NCBI RefSeq assembly: GCF_023333595.1
Contig: NZ_JAIQZM010000018.1
Coordinates: 62,001 to 126,000, forward strand
Reading direction: 5' to 3'
From: Argonema galeatum A003/A1
Lineage (GTDB): Bacteria > Cyanobacteriota > Cyanobacteriia > Cyanobacteriales > Aerosakkonemataceae
DNA: 64,000 nt
Below are positions 51,929-62,579 of the stretch, one piece after another (the first letter of the stretch is position 1; every line of letters begins with the position of its first letter). The notes beneath the pieces are model-generated. The model ran no database searches, was not told where the DNA came from, and was given only the letters and a program-made list of their open reading frames with translations. Position numbers and translations under genes: made by a program.

Positions 51929-52747
51929 TTACTCTATTGGATAAAACTCTCTTGTGTCTGAAGAGTACTCCCAGGCAATTCCTTCTGGATCTCTGCTGCG
52001 ACTCCACTGTGGGAAATCTGAATCGTCTCTACGTTTGAGAACAGTGCTGGAATGAACGTCGAGTCGTCTGGCAAGTTCCGATTGGATCAGAGATTGAAGA
52101 ATTCTGTGTTTTTTAGGTATTGGTTGTGCTAATTCCTCAGAAGTCAGTGGTTCTGGTGCTTCCTCCTCAGTAAGTAGTTGTGCTAATTTCTCAGAAGTAA
52201 GTGGTTCTGATGGTTTTTCAGAAGTCAGTGGTGAGTGAGGTGCTTCCTCTGCCTCGGTAGGTGATTCTGTCGGCTTCTCGATCGCATCTGGTGGCAGTGG
52301 CAAAGGCTCAAAAGCCTCTACAGTATACGGTTCGCTCTCAAGTTGGAAGCTGGGAGTACCGTCGTCAAATATGCTACCTAGAGTGTTGGCGGTGATAAAG
52401 TAGTACACCCTGCCCTTGTCTTCAAAATCTCGACCTTGGGCACCGAATTCCTCAGCTTTAGCATCTAAATACCGCTTGGCTGCCGTCCCAGAGATCTGGG
52501 CCTTCATTGACAAGTCCAGTACGGTAAGGCATCCTCGGTTTTCCTTGATGAGCTGATGAAAGATGGGGTTAAGTTGCTGGCTCCATTTTTGCCATTGATA
52601 GCGCTGCCAAATACTGAAACTACCGCCCAAACTAACCAGCGCTAGCAGCACTGGCCAAGCTTTGAACAGGATGACGATCGCAAGCGCTATGGGGATAATG
52701 AGAATGAGAGCGCCAGAGGCGCTGTTATCTATTGCTTTTCCAGCCAT
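51929..52747 (-). CDS. Membrane-anchored winged-helix-like protein with repeat linker
   Basis: From ATG 52747 (MAGKAIDNSASG) this is a 272-residue protein with two N-terminal helices (about 10-50). The part GCLTVLDLSMKAQISGTAAKRYLDAKAEEFGA looks like a DNA-binding or winged helix. A Pro/Glu/Ser-rich linker has three repeats of PLTSEKLAQLL type (about 170-225). A C-terminal helix-turn-helix-like segment reads IQSELARRLDVHSSTVLKRR. The function is unknown. A longer frame begins at 52816. Confidence 0.6.
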   Translation of the reverse strand: MAGKAIDNSASGALILIIPIALAIVILFKAWPVLLALVSLGGSFSIWQRYQWQKWSQQLNPIFHQLIKENRGCLTVLDLSMKAQISGTAAKRYLDAKAEEFGAQGRDFEDKGRVYYFITANTLGSIFDDGTPSFQLESEPYTVEAFEPLPLPPDAIEKPTESPTEAEEAPHSPLTSEKPSEPLTSEKLAQLLTEEEAPEPLTSEELAQPIPKKHRILQSLIQSELARRLDVHSSTVLKRRDDSDFPQWSRSRDPEGIAWEYSSDTREFYPIE

Positions 52748-53100
52748 GTCTCTTGTTGCAAATTTACCTTTAATGTCGCAAGAAGGCTCACACTCAACCA
52801 ATCTTAATCTTTGCAAAGATCGCGATCGATAATTTGCCTAAATTAAAATTGCCCATTGCCCACGTTTTTTGGGGTTAGTTTGGGCATCGGGCATTGGACG
52901 AGGACAATTCCTTATCCACCAATCATTTGCAAAAGTAATCACATTTATTTTATAGTATCAATTATCCTTATATATAGTTTGGTTGCATCGGTAGTACATG
53001 AGCGATATCCTTAAATTGTTTGTTGGTATCGGTGGTTAAATTTTTACCGCAGATGAAGAGGGATGAACGCAGATAAACGCAGATATGAGATTGAATACAC

Positions 53101-54315
53101 TTATTCTAGTTGCTCAAATAAAGCAGCCAGAATAGTATTAGAAAACAAGAATCCTTCTGGATCGGTTAATCTTAACCGCCCAAACAACGGTAACTTTTTA
53201 TCATCGCAAATATCAATAGCTTTCCCATCTATACCTACAATTTGCACCCAACCTTGACGATAGTAAGGCTGCAAACAATTCCAAATCTGCTCTAAGCTTT
53301 TTTCCCCAAACTGCCGATCTAAAGCTGACAAGTTTAACCCTGACGCCAAGCGTAAGCCCAGCATTAAAGTTTCTAACAGAATATCATTTGCCGAGATTTG
53401 GGCGCAATCGATCGCACCTCCAGATGTCACCCATTCATAATATTCTCGCCTTGTACGCTTTCTTGTAAAGCGCTGTCCGCCAAAATAACTCGCAGCACCC
53501 ATGCCAAAACCATAATAAGGACGATTTTCCCAGTAAACTCGATTGTGGCGGCACTGATGTCCGGGCTGGGCATAATTAGAAATTTCATAATGTTGATAAC
53601 CGTCATTCGTCAGCACTTGTTGCGCTAGCTTGTACATCTTGACTGTGGTATCATCAGTGGGCAAAGGCTGAGAACCGGGTTTATACTGACGTGCAAAGGC
53701 CGTAACAGGCTCAACAATAAGGTCATAAACAGAGATGTGCTCCGGGGAAATAGCAATTGCTGTCTCTAGGGAATTTTGCCAATGTTCTAGAGTTTGATGC
53801 GGCAGTCCAGAAATCAAATCTAAACTGAAGTCTGGAACATCGATTTGACGGATTAACTCAACTGCTGCAAAAATATCGGCAACGGTGTGCGATCGGCCCG
53901 CATATTTTAACAGTTCATCCTGAAAAGCTTGTACCCCCAAACTGATCCGATTTACTCCCGCATCCCGATATCCCTTTAAATGTGTCAAATCAAACGTGCC
54001 TGGGTCCATTTCCATTGAAATTTCGGCACCAGCAACAATACCAAACTGATGAGCAAGTAATTCCAGTATGTAACTTAGTTGTTTTACTGATAGCAGCGAA
54101 GGAGTACCACCACCAAAGAAAACTGTTTCCAGAGGTTTTCCCAATGCTGGTGTAATGTCAATTTCCCGACATAACATCTCAACATACTGTACGATCGTGC
54201 CAGAGCTATCACCACGAGCCTTATCTCCCACTACAGAAACCGGGAAATCGCAATAATAGCAGCGTCGCCGACAGAAAGGAATGTGAATGTAAGCGGAACT
54301 AGGAATGGGTTGCAC
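53101..54315 (-). CDS. hemW: Radical SAM haem chaperone HemW
   Basis: The 404-residue protein has the radical SAM cluster C15, C19 and C22 (HIPFCRRRCYYCDF), the GGGTPSLL motif and LGVQAFQDELLKYAGR, and the C-terminal HemN-like YFGFGMGAAS region. HemW was once called coproporphyrinogen dehydrogenase, but this group lacks the fourth cysteine arrangement of HemN and is thought to insert haem into respiratory enzymes (family knowledge). Confidence 0.88.
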   Translation of the reverse strand: MQPIPSSAYIHIPFCRRRCYYCDFPVSVVGDKARGDSSGTIVQYVEMLCREIDITPALGKPLETVFFGGGTPSLLSVKQLSYILELLAHQFGIVAGAEISMEMDPGTFDLTHLKGYRDAGVNRISLGVQAFQDELLKYAGRSHTVADIFAAVELIRQIDVPDFSLDLISGLPHQTLEHWQNSLETAIAISPEHISVYDLIVEPVTAFARQYKPGSQPLPTDDTTVKMYKLAQQVLTNDGYQHYEISNYAQPGHQCRHNRVYWENRPYYGFGMGAASYFGGQRFTRKRTRREYYEWVTSGGAIDCAQISANDILLETLMLGLRLASGLNLSALDRQFGEKSLEQIWNCLQPYYRQGWVQIVGIDGKAIDICDDKKLPLFGRLRLTDPEGFLFSNTILAALFEQLE

Positions 54316-54753
54316 TTTGGAGAATCGATCGAACTATTATACCATAACTTATAAAGGAATACAAATTTTGCAACAAAACGCAAAATAACGGCACAATCCT
54401 TAGAGAGTGTTTGAAAAGCCTGTGGTGAAGCCAAAGAAACCGGGTTTCTTGGGGGTTTAACCAAAAAGCTGGGTGAGCCTGGAATTAGAAACCCGGTTTC
54501 TCACTCCACAGACAATTTCTCAAAAATTCTCTTAAATACTTCATTAAAAGTTGTAAATCAAATCAATTGAATTCATGAAAATAACGCTCAACTGTTGAGT
54601 TCGTAAGGTTTTTACAGCAATAATCCCAAAGAGAGACGGCGAGAGAATCGAAGATATAATGGAACGGTACAAATATCAGCTGCTAACATTCATTTTAATC
54701 GTTTCTTAATCCCGCCTGGGAATGGAAACTCTCATCCTAATCAGCTTAAAACA
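54316..54753. repeat. Spacer before the PIN/TRAM gene, no gene seen
   Basis: It contains AGAAACCGGGTTTCT/AGAAACCCGGTTTCT arms at 54434-54502 and AT-rich sequence that must carry the promoters of hemW (leftward) and the PIN/TRAM gene (rightward). No RNA gene is recognised. Confidence 0.55.
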
Positions 54754-55839
54754 ATGCTTGACGCAATTATTATTCTTTCATTCATGGCAGCAGGGGCTGG
54801 GATCGGCTTCTACATCATTGACTTGATACCGAGCTGGGCGCTGACGCAGGTAACCAATCTGCAAGGTTTGCGCTTGGTTTTCGCCGGGTTTGGAGTCATA
54901 GGTGGAATAGCGGTGGGGCTCTTCGTCCAGACGGCTTATCGGCGTTTGGAACGGAAAGTCCGGGAAATGCCGGTGGATGTCCTCTTGACTCGTGCAGTTG
55001 GCTTGGTGCTGGGGCTACTCGTTGCCAACTTAATGCTCGCGCCAATTTTCTTACTGCCGATTCCGACGGATTTTGCCTTTATTAAGCCACTGGTCGCCGT
55101 TTTGGGCAGTATCATGTTTGCCTTCTCTGGTATAAATCTTGCAGATACCCACGGGCGGGGTTTCTTGCGACTGATTAATCCTCACACGGTGGAAAGTCTC
55201 CTAGTAGCAGAAGGCACGCTTAAGCCTGCGGCTACCAAAGTCTTAGATACCAGTTGCATTATCGACGGTCGCATTGAAGAGTTGCTGGATACTGGTTTTG
55301 TGGAAGGCCAAATTCTCGTGCCGCAGTTTGTTTTGCGGGAATTGCAGCAAGTCGCCGATGCTTCCAACGATCAAAAGCGAGTTCGGGGGCGTCGAGGGCT
55401 GGATATCCTTAACCGCATGAAGAATACTTACCCAGAGAGGATTGTTATTCATTCTGCTGACTACGAAGATATTCCCACGGTGGATGCCAAGTTGGTGCGT
55501 TTGGCTCAAGAGATTAATGGCACTCTGCTGAGTAATGACTATAATCTCAGCAAGGTTGCCAGCTTGCAGAAAGTACCTGTGTTGAATATCAATGACTTAG
55601 CGCAGTCGATTCGTCCTTCTTATCTACCGGGTGACAACCTGGATCTGAAAATTATCAAGGAAGGCAAGGAACCCAGTCAAGGGATTGGCTATTTGGATGA
55701 TGGCACTTTGGTTGTGGTTGAAGAGGGCAGCAGATATGTGGGCAGCGAACTGCGGGTGGTTGTAACATCTGCGTTACAAACTTCTGCTGGGAGGATGATT
55801 TTTGCCCGCCCCCAAGCAGCGGAAGGTTTGAAGGTTTGA
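54754..55839 (+). CDS. PIN/TRAM domain membrane protein (YacL-like)
   Basis: The 361-residue protein has four N-terminal membrane helices (about 1-130). The PIN domain has DTSCIIDGRIEEL, LRELQQVAD and NDYNLSKVA (acidic catalytic pattern), and a C-terminal TRAM domain runs EPSQGIGYLDDGTLVVVEEG to the end. It resembles YacL, a predicted membrane-anchored RNase/RNA-binding protein. No direct neighbour gene shares its strand. Confidence 0.85.
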   Translation: MLDAIIILSFMAAGAGIGFYIIDLIPSWALTQVTNLQGLRLVFAGFGVIGGIAVGLFVQTAYRRLERKVREMPVDVLLTRAVGLVLGLLVANLMLAPIFLLPIPTDFAFIKPLVAVLGSIMFAFSGINLADTHGRGFLRLINPHTVESLLVAEGTLKPAATKVLDTSCIIDGRIEELLDTGFVEGQILVPQFVLRELQQVADASNDQKRVRGRRGLDILNRMKNTYPERIVIHSADYEDIPTVDAKLVRLAQEINGTLLSNDYNLSKVASLQKVPVLNINDLAQSIRPSYLPGDNLDLKIIKEGKEPSQGIGYLDDGTLVVVEEGSRYVGSELRVVVTSALQTSAGRMIFARPQAAEGLKV

Positions 55840-55875
55840 AAAGTCAAAAGAAAAAAATTCTTTCTTTTGACTTTT
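55839..55875. terminator. Bidirectional terminator hairpin
   Basis: Bases 55839-55853 pair perfectly with 55861-55875 (15 bp, 7-base loop). Each strand ends in a T/A run (CTTTT). It lies between the rightward PIN/TRAM gene and the leftward vWA gene, a convergent pair. The right arm continues as TTTTGAC heptamer repeats. Confidence 0.75.
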
Positions 55876-55898
55876 GACTTTTGACTTTTGCCTTGAAT

Positions 55899-57146
55899 TC
55901 AAGAGTCGCTCTGTAATATGGTTTTGGAGACAATGCGGGTTTTCTTGCGATCGCCTTCCGAAAGTTCTTCTCCTGATTGCAGCCGGGTGGCATTGACTTG
56001 CAGCACTGTTGCGGCACTTTTGTCTCCCATTTGCAGAGCGGTTTTGGCGGCAGTTTGCAGCATCGTAGCAGCACCAGCGCGATCGCCTTGTTGCAATTTT
56101 GTCTCCGCAATTTGAGTTTGCCGATATTTTGCCAAAGCCAAAATCGACTTTTGCACCTTTGGGTCGATACTCGGTTGGTAAGTCCGCACGCAGTTTGCCT
56201 CCACTGATGCAATTTCAGAGAGTAAACCTTCCTTACCCTGGCCTGGATCGTCATAGCGAACTTGCAAGCGGGCTACAGTCTGCCGCCCTTCCGGCATTTG
56301 ACCGATATACAAGTTTGCCAGGATAACTCGCTCTTGTTCGGTCATCAAATCTCCCAATCGGACTAGAAATCGCGACCCTTCTTGTTGTACCGGCAATTCG
56401 ATCGTATCGGGAGCAACTTGAGCGATGGGTTTGAGTTCTGCCAGCCGCACCTTTGGCATCAGATCGAACAGCAAGTAAGCATTAGTCAATCCCACAGATT
56501 GGATGCGCTTGAACAGGCGAGCAAATTCTTCCACTACGCGATCGGGCTGTTCGATATAAGATAAGGAGCCACCACCAGCATCGGCAATTTGTTCTAGAAT
56601 ATCTTGATTCCAGTGAGTGCCGAATCCCAAAGCGTTCAGGGTCAGTTTGTAGCCAGCAGCCAGTTCCGCCAATTTGAGGCATTTATCATTGCTGCCATGT
56701 TCGTTTTCACCGTCGGTCAACAGAAATGCTTGGGAAATCGCGTCTTTTTTGCCCTTAGCCATTTCTTCAATTCCCAGGCGCAGTCCCTCATCAATTGCGG
56801 TACCGCCGTCAGCCTTCAGTTGGGCGATCTGCCGTTTGATGGCAGCTCCATCTTCAATAACTTGATTGGGGATTAAAACTTTGGCGCGGTGATCGAAGAC
56901 TACCACCGAAAGGCGATCGCCTTCTTTAAGCCGTTCTACCAAGCGTCCGGCTGCTTGTTTGACCGTTTCCAGGGGGCGTCCGCTCATCGAACCGCTGCGA
57001 TCGAGAATCAGACACAAGTTTAGGGGTACATTCTCTACTATTTCACCCGGCGTAGCAGAAACGGAAATCTCCAGCTGACGCTGACTCGTCGATTGACCCG
57101 CATCCAGGTTGGCATCGTTCAATATAGGCTGCAAACTAACTTTCAT
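55899..57146 (-). CDS. von Willebrand factor A domain protein
   Basis: The 415-residue protein has a MIDAS site in CLILDRSGSMSGRP (D49, S51, S53) and the downstream FLLTDGENE region, so it should bind a divalent metal and a partner. After the vWA domain (about 40-210) come a beta domain and a helical C-terminus (SILALAKYRQTQIAETKLQQGDRAGAA). No signal peptide; cytoplasmic. Role unknown; such proteins often act with MoxR ATPases, none of which is near. Confidence 0.82.
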   Translation of the reverse strand: MKVSLQPILNDANLDAGQSTSQRQLEISVSATPGEIVENVPLNLCLILDRSGSMSGRPLETVKQAAGRLVERLKEGDRLSVVVFDHRAKVLIPNQVIEDGAAIKRQIAQLKADGGTAIDEGLRLGIEEMAKGKKDAISQAFLLTDGENEHGSNDKCLKLAELAAGYKLTLNALGFGTHWNQDILEQIADAGGGSLSYIEQPDRVVEEFARLFKRIQSVGLTNAYLLFDLMPKVRLAELKPIAQVAPDTIELPVQQEGSRFLVRLGDLMTEQERVILANLYIGQMPEGRQTVARLQVRYDDPGQGKEGLLSEIASVEANCVRTYQPSIDPKVQKSILALAKYRQTQIAETKLQQGDRAGAATMLQTAAKTALQMGDKSAATVLQVNATRLQSGEELSEGDRKKTRIVSKTILQSDS

Positions 57147-57418
57147 AATTCCAAGCTCCCATATAAGTAGTAATATTATTTATCTCACGGCCAAAGGCTG
57201 ACGTTACGTACCTACAACCAGGATATCCGATTCAGGGCGATCGCATTTAAGCAAGGGCTTAACAAAATGCCCTAACGCAAAGAAACCCGGTTTCTATGCA
57301 AAATCGTGGGTTTTATAGCTAAAGATATCCGAAGAAAGCGGGTTTCTAGTCCTTTGGTGCTTAAGTCCTGTATAATGGAGCAAATTAGCTTCAGTCAGCT
57401 TACCAAGGAGAAACTTGG
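57147..57418. repeat. Spacer with AGAAACCCGGTTTCT repeat
   Basis: It holds the half palindrome at 57280-57296 and a degenerate partner at 57335-57347 (GAAAGCGGGTTTCT). No gene is seen. AAGGAGAAAC at 57401-57415 is the ribosome site of the next gene. Confidence 0.5.
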
Positions 57419-60400
57419 ATGACCAGCACACCCATTGCACAAGCCTCCTGTGATGTTTTTGGTTACACAGCAGCATTTGACGAAGCACTCCAAAAAATTG
57501 GGCAGATTTCACCCCAAGAATTTGCCAAACGATATACCAGCCAAGCTAAATATCTGCCTCAAATCAGCTTCGACCCGACAACAGCCAAGTTCTGGAACGA
57601 TTTCCACAAAAACAAACTCTTTCAACTCAATACAGACGAACTAGCAATTTTCAAGCAAAATGGCTTTGTGGTCAGCGAAAGATTGGGAGGAGAGAATTTT
57701 GCTGACATATTCTATCGCATTTACAGCAACGACTTGCCAGTTTTCGTTTCCGCCGATGCCCTGCTTCATGCTTGGCATCGGTCATACGATGCCATTCTCG
57801 AAGAACTGGAAGAAACTTATCTATCCAAGTCACTTGATGAGATTCTCGAAGGGATGCAACAGGGAATTCGCGAAGCTTGGAAAAAGTGTGGTAATGGCGT
57901 GTTGGCTGAGGCTGTGAAATGTGCTGACTACTTCCTGGCAGTAGCGCGTTCTTTGCTGGCAGAGCGAACGGTTAAGACTCACTTAGGTCAGGATACTGGA
58001 GTAGATCGAACCCTCAAAGAGATCCAAGGTCAGCAACTTCAAGAGTTTAACCTATTTGGGCGAGATCGTACAGTAGATTTCTCTCAATTTAAAGTGCGCG
58101 GACATTATGAAAACTCCGAATTACTGAAGCGATATTTCCGTGCAATGATGTGGTGCGGCACGATAGATCTCCGCATTGCTGGCACATTACAAGAATCCTC
58201 AGTCAGAGAACTCGGCGCGGCTGTAGTTCTCTACGATCTCCTCAAAAAAAGTGGTAAATTTGAGCAATGGCAGCAGTTCGATCGGTTACTCCAAACTTTT
58301 GTAGGTCGAACCGATTCCATGACCTTTGCCCAGCTGGGCGATATTTTAAATAAGGCGAAGATAAAATCCCCCGCAGATATCAAAGATTGGGGAGTACTAT
58401 TGCAACTAGAAGCTGACATTATATCAGGTAAAATCGGCATTCAAAACATCGGCAGTCACTATTACGAATCACCCTTTGGAGCGGAAAAGATTCAACTACC
58501 GCGATCGTTTACCATCCTGGGTCAAAAGTTTGTTTTAGACAGTTGGGTTACATCCAGAATAGTGTATGACGATATCGAGTGGAATGGTGAGAAAGTTGAT
58601 CGTCGCATCCCTAGCTGTTTAGATGTTGCTTTTGCCGCGTTGGGGAACAACCAAGTTGTGTCAGAACTCGTGGCACGCATGACCGATCCTAAAGGCCGAA
58701 AATTCAGAGATGGACTCAACTATCAGCACAACTTAGCAGCAGCAAAATATGTAATTGACGAGCAGAATCCAGCAGTTTGGGAAGAAAACATTTACATGAA
58801 CTGGCTGGCTACTTTGCGGGAACTCTCGACACCGACTAAAGACCGCAAATATCCCGAAGCGATGAGTACCTCTGCCTGGTCAATGAAAACTCTCAACACG
58901 CAGCTAGCTTCGTGGACACAACTGCGTCACGACACGATTCTTCATGTTAAACAATCATACACGGATATGCTTGTTTGCTATTACCCAGCAGGTTTTGTAG
59001 AACCACGACCTGCATTTTGGGAACGATTTGAGAAAATGGCTCAGCTTGCAGCCGATTTGATTGAAAAAACTCCCTTTCCAAAAAGTTCAGGCAAGAAAAA
59101 TAACCAATACGAGGTTCGACTCCAAGACATCCAGAAAAGACAAACTTCATTCTTGAAAAACTTCGCCAACAAGTTAGCTATCCTCAAAGGAATTGCTGTG
59201 AAAGAACTTGCACAGAAGGAATTCACTGAATCAGAAACCTTATTTCTGAAAAAGATTGTCGAGCGAACAGATAAAACAGGTAATGTTTACTTCCGGCAAT
59301 CAATATACACCGGCTGGTATTTTGGTCTTTTCTATAAAGGGCATAAGGATTCTGAAAAACAGGATGCAATTGTCGCAGATGTACATACCAACCTACCCTC
59401 ATCGGGAGATCCAGGTTGTGTGCTGCATCAGGGTGTGGGTAATGTCGATTTGTTGATGATTGCGGTGGACAACGGTAAGGATAAGGTGGTCTATGCTGGC
59501 CCAGTTCTTTCCCATTACGAATTTGAGATGCCAGGAGTTTCACGTAAATCGGATTCTGAGTGGCAGAGTGAACTTAAGCTTGGTGAGGTTCCACCCCGAC
59601 CCGATTGGACAAAGAACTATCTCGTACCTGTCACACCTAAAGACATCCTCCAAGAACTTCTTAAGCTAGTCAATGGGACAAGTCTTGACTTAAGCGGTAG
59701 GAATCTAATGACGATTCCCAAAGAAATTGGTCAGATCGCTCACCTCACACATCTAAACTTCAGCGGCAATCAATTAACAGCGCTGCCAAAAGAAATCGGA
59801 AATCTCACTAATCTGACCTGGTTAGACCTTAGCGAAGCTCAACTACAAACATTGCCACCGGACATCAGTCTGCTTACCAATTTAACAGAGCTAATTATCA
59901 GTGCAAACAAACTAACAGCACTACCAAAAGAAATCGGAAATCTCACTAATCTAACCAAGTTAGACCTTGCCAAGAATCAACTAGAAACATTGCTACCGGA
60001 AATCGGTCTGCTTACCAATTTAACAGTGCTAATCCTCAGTGCCAATCAACTAACAGCGCTGCCAAAAGAAATCGGAAATCTCACTAATCTGACCTGGTTA
60101 GACCTTAGCCGCAATCGACTAGAAACACTGCCACCGGAAATCGGTTTCCTTACCAATTTAACAGAGCTAAACTTCAGTGCAAATCAACTAACAGCGCTGC
60201 CCAAAGAAATCGGTCATCTCACTAATCTGACCAAGTTAAACCTTGCCAACAATCAACTAGAAACACTGCCACCGGAAATCGGTCTGCTTACCAATTTAAC
60301 AGCGCTAATCCTCGATAGCAATCAACTAACAGTGCTGCCACCGGAAATCGGTCTGCTTACCAATTTAACAGCGCTAATCCTCAGTGCCAATCAACTAACA

Positions 60401-61066
60401 GCGCTGCCGAAAGAAATTGGGAATATCACTAATTTGACCGAGTTAGACCTTAGCAAAAATCAACTAAAAACACTGCCACCGAAAATCGGTCTGCTTACCA
60501 ATTTAACAGAGCTAAAACTTAGATATAATCAACTAACAGCGCTACCAAAAGAAATCGGCAATTTCACTAATCTGACAGAATTAAACCTTAGCTTCAATCG
60601 ACTAGAAGCACTGCCACCAGAAATCGGTCTACTTACCAATTTAACAGTGCTAATCCTCTGCGGTAATAAGCTAACAACGCTGCCAAAAGAAATCGGAAAT
60701 TTCACTAATCTGACCAAATTAAACCTTGCCAACAATCAACTAGAAACACTGCCACCGGAAATCGGTCTGCTTACCAATTTAACAGAGCTAAACCTCAGTG
60801 CCAATCAACTAACAGCGCTGCCCAAAGAAATCGGTCATCTCACTAATCTGACCAAGTTAGACCTTAGCTACAATCAACTAGAAACACTGCCAACAGAAAT
60901 CGGTCTGCTTACGAATTTAACAGAGCTAAACTTCAGATATAATCGACTAACAGCGGTGCCAAAAGAAATCGAAAATCTCACAAAACTCACCAAGTTCGAG
61001 TACAAAAATAATCCCCTGGCAGAACTGCCAAAAAAAATGGATTGGCTGACAAAATTAAGAAAGTGA
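57419..61066 (+). CDS. DUF3160 protein fused to 20 leucine-rich repeats
   Basis: The 1215-residue protein starts 4 bases after AAGGAGAAAC. Residues about 60-745 are a DUF3160 domain ([52 protein letters not shown]). Residues about 759-1215 are 20 leucine-rich repeats of 23 residues, alternating [15 protein letters not shown] and [15 protein letters not shown] forms. There is no obvious signal peptide or anchor. LRRs form a protein-binding surface; the function of DUF3160 is unknown. The repeats are so alike in DNA (69- and 138-base periods) that they are evidently expanded recently. Confidence 0.88.
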   Translation: MTSTPIAQASCDVFGYTAAFDEALQKIGQISPQEFAKRYTSQAKYLPQISFDPTTAKFWNDFHKNKLFQLNTDELAIFKQNGFVVSERLGGENFADIFYRIYSNDLPVFVSADALLHAWHRSYDAILEELEETYLSKSLDEILEGMQQGIREAWKKCGNGVLAEAVKCADYFLAVARSLLAERTVKTHLGQDTGVDRTLKEIQGQQLQEFNLFGRDRTVDFSQFKVRGHYENSELLKRYFRAMMWCGTIDLRIAGTLQESSVRELGAAVVLYDLLKKSGKFEQWQQFDRLLQTFVGRTDSMTFAQLGDILNKAKIKSPADIKDWGVLLQLEADIISGKIGIQNIGSHYYESPFGAEKIQLPRSFTILGQKFVLDSWVTSRIVYDDIEWNGEKVDRRIPSCLDVAFAALGNNQVVSELVARMTDPKGRKFRDGLNYQHNLAAAKYVIDEQNPAVWEENIYMNWLATLRELSTPTKDRKYPEAMSTSAWSMKTLNTQLASWTQLRHDTILHVKQSYTDMLVCYYPAGFVEPRPAFWERFEKMAQLAADLIEKTPFPKSSGKKNNQYEVRLQDIQKRQTSFLKNFANKLAILKGIAVKELAQKEFTESETLFLKKIVERTDKTGNVYFRQSIYTGWYFGLFYKGHKDSEKQDAIVADVHTNLPSSGDPGCVLHQGVGNVDLLMIAVDNGKDKVVYAGPVLSHYEFEMPGVSRKSDSEWQSELKLGEVPPRPDWTKNYLVPVTPKDILQELLKLVNGTSLDLSGRNLMTIPKEIGQIAHLTHLNFSGNQLTALPKEIGNLTNLTWLDLSEAQLQTLPPDISLLTNLTELIISANKLTALPKEIGNLTNLTKLDLAKNQLETLLPEIGLLTNLTVLILSANQLTALPKEIGNLTNLTWLDLSRNRLETLPPEIGFLTNLTELNFSANQLTALPKEIGHLTNLTKLNLANNQLETLPPEIGLLTNLTALILDSNQLTVLPPEIGLLTNLTALILSANQLTALPKEIGNITNLTELDLSKNQLKTLPPKIGLLTNLTELKLRYNQLTALPKEIGNFTNLTELNLSFNRLEALPPEIGLLTNLTVLILCGNKLTTLPKEIGNFTNLTKLNLANNQLETLPPEIGLLTNLTELNLSANQLTALPKEIGHLTNLTKLDLSYNQLETLPTEIGLLTNLTELNFRYNRLTAVPKEIENLTKLTKFEYKNNPLAELPKKMDWLTKLRK

Positions 61067-61140
61067 TTGTTAGCCGAGCGGGGATGAAAACTGCGACTTT
61101 GACGACGAAGAAATCGATGACTAATATTAGGTCTTACGCA

Positions 61141-61175
61141 AAGAAACCCGGTTTCTCTAAGAAACCGGGTTTCTG
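61141..61175. repeat. AGAAACCCGGTTTCT palindrome pair
   Basis: Two inverted arms with a short centre lie between the LRR gene and the leftward Rpn gene. Other copies: 11531-11565, 19741-19805, 54434-54502, 57280-57296 and 62393-62427. Confidence 0.75.
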
Positions 61176-61196
61176 GACTAACGCTCTAAACCTCTA

Positions 61197-62126
61197 CTAA
61201 CCTATTACCTCTCTATCCAACCAAGTAACCAAATCGGCAACATTGGAAAAATCCAATAACGCCTCACCCAATTCTTCCAATTTATCAACAGATAAACTGC
61301 GAATTTTTGCCTCTAAATCAGGAGCAATTCCACCAAGGCGGCGGTTAAGTTGACGCAGAATTAAAGACAAAGCTTCTCGCTGGCGTCCTTGCTCTAATCC
61401 TTGTTCTAATCCTTGTTCCATCCAACTGGTAACAATTTCCATAACTACCTCCCGTGCAGATGGTTCAATTGTACTAATCTCAGTTTGAAAAAGTCTTTCC
61501 TCCTCTGCATTTAGCCGCAGATAAGTGTCAATAAACCCGGAAATCAAACGCATTCGCGCTCGATCGAGCTTTAAAGTAGCCATCAAGCGCAAACATTCAG
61601 ATTTCACTCGAAGACGATCGCACGGCGCTATCTTCATTTTGGCCATTAACGCACTGGCTGCCGGATTTTGGTAACGCAGAAAATCTCGCCAATTGAGGCG
61701 ATTTAGCTGAATTACCCGGTAATTGAACTCCAGCACCTTAAAATCGGGGAAATCAACCCGATGGAAAGTTGGCTCTGGACGTTGCGGTACATCGTAGGAA
61801 AATAACGCAATGGGATAAACTGGTAAATCGTGTTTTTCGTACAAACGGGCAAAATAGCGAAACATCCGTTTGCTGAAGTTCCCTCGCGCTTCGGATTGGT
61901 GTTCGGTGTGAATCAAGAAAAATGACTCTTGACCCTGAAACCTCGCCAAGGCGACTAAATCGGCTTCGTACTCTTCCCCAGCGGTAACATCGGTAAAAAT
62001 TTCCTTATCCAGAAACGTCACTGAGTCCCGTTCCAGATACGCCGCCACGTCAGGGAAAAATAAATCTATGAAGTCGGGAAAGAAAGTGGTAAGCAGTTCC
62101 TTGAACAAGCGATCGTGGTCTATCAT
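61197..62126 (-). CDS. Rpn/YhgA-like PD-(D/E)XK nuclease family protein with DUF4351
   Basis: From ATG 62126 (MIDHDRLFKELL) the 309-residue protein has a PD-(D/E)XK-type core (FLDKEIFTDVTAGEEYEADLV ... FFLIHTEHQSEA). The C-terminal DUF4351 part (ALSLILRQLNRRLGGIAPDLEAKIRSLS) is joined by an EQGLEQGLEQG linker. Such genes are multicopy in cyanobacteria and related to recombination-promoting nucleases (Rpn). It lies between the LRR gene and an LRR fragment (62185-62274), as if inserted. Confidence 0.85.
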   Translation of the reverse strand: MIDHDRLFKELLTTFFPDFIDLFFPDVAAYLERDSVTFLDKEIFTDVTAGEEYEADLVALARFQGQESFFLIHTEHQSEARGNFSKRMFRYFARLYEKHDLPVYPIALFSYDVPQRPEPTFHRVDFPDFKVLEFNYRVIQLNRLNWRDFLRYQNPAASALMAKMKIAPCDRLRVKSECLRLMATLKLDRARMRLISGFIDTYLRLNAEEERLFQTEISTIEPSAREVVMEIVTSWMEQGLEQGLEQGRQREALSLILRQLNRRLGGIAPDLEAKIRSLSVDKLEELGEALLDFSNVADLVTWLDREVIG

Positions 62127-62138
62127 TGGCAGATGCAA

Positions 62139-62579
62139 CTCCCAGATGCCAGCATCTTACAGTGCATTGTCCGATCGCGAGATAGCAACAGCGCTGCCAA
62201 AAGAAATGGAGCTATTGACCAATTTAAGGACTGACGAATTTAAGAACTTACGGTTCAGTCAACTCCCTAGCTGATGCGGTCATAGCTTTTTCGTGCGTAA
62301 GTCCTGTAGTATGCAACCGATCGAAACAGATATCTGCAACAGTGTCAAGTGGGACAACCAAGCTGCGCGGGGCGGTCTGATATCTACATCATAGAAACCC
62401 GGTTTCTTCAAGAAACTCGGTTTCTATGTAGCACTTCATCCCACGGCAAGCGGCTGTAATCAGCCAGAGAATCTAAACAGACAGGTGTTGGGATCACTAC
62501 TGAACGTGCCGCAAAGACATCCCCCTAGCGCGTTACCATAAAAAAACACTGAAGAAAGTTTTGGGCGATAACCCGACCT
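62139..62579. other. Spacer with LRR debris and clp promoter
   Basis: No intact gene is seen. It contains the LRR remnant 62185-62274, the palindrome pair 62393-62427 and AT-rich sequence leading to clpR. Nothing else is recognisable in it. Confidence 0.6.
62185..62274 (+). pseudogene. Leucine-rich repeat fragment
   Basis: In a frame ending at 62274, ATALPKEMELLTNLR and FKNLRFSQLPS match the LRR units of the gene at 57419-61066 (23-base matching stretch at 62188-62210). It was cut off from that gene and now lies beyond the Rpn gene. Confidence 0.75.

Noticed and set aside
59680-61060. CRISPR-like or tandem DNA repeat array
   Set aside because: The 69-base periodicity is fully explained by leucine-rich repeat codons in an open frame.
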